From contig CANENE010000009.1 of the NCBI GenBank assembly GCA_947428835.1, positions 28,229 through 92,228 of the forward strand: 64,000 bases of DNA, written 5' to 3'. Position numbers and translations under genes: made by a program. Shown in pieces: positions 62,431 through 64,000 of the stretch (position 1 is its first letter; every line of letters starts with the position of its first letter). The notes under the pieces were generated by a model that had not been told where the DNA came from, searched no databases, and worked only from the letters and a program-made list of their open reading frames with translations. The stretch is from an uncultured bacterium. GTDB lineage: Bacteria; Cyanobacteriota; Vampirovibrionia; Gastranaerophilales; Gastranaerophilaceae.

Positions 62431-64000
62431 TTAATTTGAGTAATTCAAGCCGTCATAAACGCATCTGGCAGTTAGTGCTGCCGTATATCCGTATGATTGC
62501 GCAATCAGTCCTTTTGGATCCGTGCAATAATTATAATAATTACTCCCTCCAACATTGGTATCCGTCCAAATATGATGGGCGTAACAACCTCCGCTATTAG
62601 CAGCCCCGGCACAGCCGCTGCCGTTTACGCACTGTACAAAACCTGCAAGATAAGAATAATGCGAGCATAATTGCAATCCCAAAGTCCCTCTGTTGTTATT
62701 TATGGAAGATAAATTTTGTCCCCAGGAATTCAATTCCGCACTTCTCGGAAGTCTCCAATAGCCTGCTTGTGTTTTACCGCCTGCAGTATGAGCTTTGCAA
62801 GCCGCATTTGCTATATTCCATTGGCATACTGTTCGATTACAGCCCGAGTAATTAGCTCCTGCATTACCAAGTATTCCGCATGTGCCTGAAGTAGCTCCTT
62901 TCCAGCAACAATAGCCTGCCTTGCCGCAATATTGACCCGTATTTAAAAAATATTGTTTATATTCATTTGGAATTGAAGGGCCTGAACCGTCTAAACCGCT
63001 ATCTCCAACGTTATATTTTGTGACGCAAACATTCCTTCCTTCACTTGAATATTTTTTATGAATAAATATTGATACATATTTATCGCAGTCTGCTTGGCTT
63101 TTAGGCTCATCGGCAGGGGCATTTATATCATCATAATCATCTTCATTTATCTTTCTGACTGTGCCATCGTATACACATCTGGCAGTTAATGCTGCCGTTG
63201 TGCTATAATCTGCTGTCGCAAGGCTTCCGTTTGTAGTTGTAGGGAAATTATAATAATTTGTAGCACTGCTTGAAGTTCCGCTCCAAATATGATGAGGATA
63301 ACAGCCGCTATTATTTGCAGCCCCGGTGCAGCTGCTGCTATTTTCACACTGTACAAAACCCGAACTACCATAATGCGAACACAACTGGAGGCCATCTTTA
63401 CCTCTATCGTTATTAATAATATTTAAATAACCGGATATCGCGGTAAGTTCGGCACTTGTTGGAAGTCTCCAGGAACCGGGCTGTGTTTTACCATTTACTG
63501 TCCAGCTTAAGCAGCTTTCATTTGAAGGCACCCATTGGCAGACAGTCCTGTTGCAGCCTGAATAATTAGCTCCCGCATTTCCTGTAATGCCGCAAGCTAA
63601 TGCGGTTTTTCCCCTCCAGCAGCAATAGCCGCTATTTGGACATTTTTGTCCTACATTCATTATGTAATTATTATAGGTGGAAGGAATCTTAGGACCCGAG
63701 CCGCTTGGTCCTGAATCTCCTACATTATATTTACTCATACAAAGATTTCTTGAACCCCCTGCATATTTTTTATGTATAAAAATAGCAGTTAATTTATCGC
63801 AATCAGCCTGTGATTTTGGTTCATCCTTTGGAGCATTACTGTCGTCATAATCACTTAAATCTTCACTATAATTATCAGCTTTTGTGATACCATCGTATAC
63901 ACATCTGGCAGTTAATGCTGCCGTTGTACTATAATCTGCTGTCGTAAGGCTTCCGTTTGTAGTTGTAGGGAAATTATAATAATTTGTAGCACTGCTTGAA
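62431..64000 (-). CDS. Prepilin-family repeat protein, 5' end outside window (prepilin 4)
   Basis: The frame is open from the window's right edge to a stop at 62431, giving at least 523 residues of the C-terminal part. It contains two complete Cys-rich Lcl_C/DUF1566-type repeats plus part of a third, with the same CCW, NRTVCQW, WRLP, GLQLC and ARCVYDG motifs as prepilins 1-3. The ending ARCVYDGLNYSN is close to that of prepilin 2. An internal ATG at 63738 is not the true start. The prepilin N-terminus and any adjacent XRE gene would lie beyond 64000. Assignment to the family also rests on the shared 3' box, terminator and REP repeat. Confidence 0.85.
   Translation of the reverse strand, partial: SSSATNYYNFPTTTNGSLTTADYSTTAALTARCVYDGITKADNYSEDLSDYDDSNAPKDEPKSQADCDKLTAIFIHKKYAGGSRNLCMSKYNVGDSGPSGSGPKIPSTYNNYIMNVGQKCPNSGYCCWRGKTALACGITGNAGANYSGCNRTVCQWVPSNESCLSWTVNGKTQPGSWRLPTSAELTAISGYLNIINNDRGKDGLQLCSHYGSSGFVQCENSSSCTGAANNSGCYPHHIWSGTSSSATNYYNFPTTTNGSLATADYSTTAALTARCVYDGTVRKINEDDYDDINAPADEPKSQADCDKYVSIFIHKKYSSEGRNVCVTKYNVGDSGLDGSGPSIPNEYKQYFLNTGQYCGKAGYCCWKGATSGTCGILGNAGANYSGCNRTVCQWNIANAACKAHTAGGKTQAGYWRLPRSAELNSWGQNLSSINNNRGTLGLQLCSHYSYLAGFVQCVNGSGCAGAANSGGCYAHHIWTDTNVGGSNYYNYCTDPKGLIAQSYGYTAALTARCVYDGLNYSN
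63164..63274 (-). repeat. Near-identical repeat block within prepilin 4
   Basis: Matches 63890-64000 over 111 bp with two differences, and the second copy runs off the window, so the true length may be greater. It marks recent exchange between neighbouring repeats. Confidence 0.8.

Noticed and set aside
5886..64000. Diversity-generating retroelement acting on the lectin-like repeats
   Set aside because: Lcl_C/DUF1566-like folds can be targets of such elements, but no reverse transcriptase, template repeat or A-biased substitutions were seen. Differences between near-identical blocks are few and not confined to adenines. An element elsewhere in the genome is not excluded.
1..64000. CRISPR array, tRNA genes, transposases or prophage
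   Set aside because: No regularly spaced direct repeats, no tRNA-like sequences in the gaps, and no transposase, integrase or phage structural genes were recognised.

Overview
This is an AT-rich, gene-dense bacterial chromosome segment. The gene set points to a fermentative anaerobe with an outer membrane: an oxygen-sensitive class III ribonucleotide reductase (NrdD/NrdG), FolE2, a proton-pumping pyrophosphatase, a pyruvate-decarboxylase-type enzyme, an OmpH/Skp chaperone and an AsmA-like protein. Together with the prepilin-like proteins carrying tandem Lcl_C/DUF1566-like repeats, this fits a gut member of the Gastranaerophilales (Vampirovibrionia, 'Melainabacteria'). That placement is inference; there is no 16S gene or other taxonomic marker here apart from rnpB, gyrA and clpB.

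Layout. 1-5.2 kb (+): the end of a large unknown protein, a dicarboxylate/amino-acid symporter, rlmH and a pyrimidine-nucleoside phosphorylase. 5.2-10.2 kb: nrdG and nrdD, separated by a prepilin gene and a divergent XRE regulator. 10.4-18.9 kb (-): ompH-nadE, DUF711-ACT, a small unknown gene, deoC, a 2-hydroxyacid dehydrogenase and gyrA. 19-21.4 kb (+): a glycosyltransferase and a UDP-GlcNAc 2-epimerase. 21.4-26.9 kb (-): a ThiF/MoeB protein, speB-pgi, a two-component pair and mini-RNase III. 27-33.5 kb (+): a glycine-zipper protein, a RelA/SpoT-like synthetase domain protein, a second phosphoglucose isomerase, a ThDP decarboxylase and a NarL-type regulator. 33.5-36.3 kb: XRE regulator 2 and prepilin 2. 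36.6-46.9 kb: cysK, a possible acetyltransferase, folE2, a radical SAM protein, rnpB, hppA, ribE-ribBA and glnA. 47-56 kb: a WG-repeat protein, an AsmA-like giant, an unknown protein, a sugar nucleotidyltransferase, aroF and an M48 protease with an exported partner. 56.3-64 kb: prepilin 3, XRE regulator 3, clpB and prepilin 4 (cut by the window end).

The most unusual content is a dispersed family of four loci. Each encodes a protein with a type IV prepilin N-terminus (F-S-L-I-E after G, A or S), then two to four cysteine-rich repeats of about 220 residues that look like Lcl_C/DUF1566 domains. Three of them start head-to-head with a small XRE-family regulator, and two of those gaps contain clear palindromic candidate operators. 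All four end in the same composite 3' module: a conserved box (TTTCATGTTATTTTTTGTG followed by TTAGATT), a GAGGC or GCACC terminator hairpin with a T-run, and then a REP-like repeat ending in CAATCCA. Partial inverted copies of the same box lie just upstream of prepilins 2 and 3. The repeats inside each gene show recent exchange. I read this as an expandable, individually regulated repertoire of surface pilins inserted between housekeeping genes, once inside the nrdD/nrdG pair.

Other points of interest are two G8 tracts inside coding sequence (a glycosyltransferase and the RelA/SpoT-like protein), promoters placed so close to start codons that transcripts may be leaderless, and two phosphoglucose isomerase homologues about 5 kb apart.
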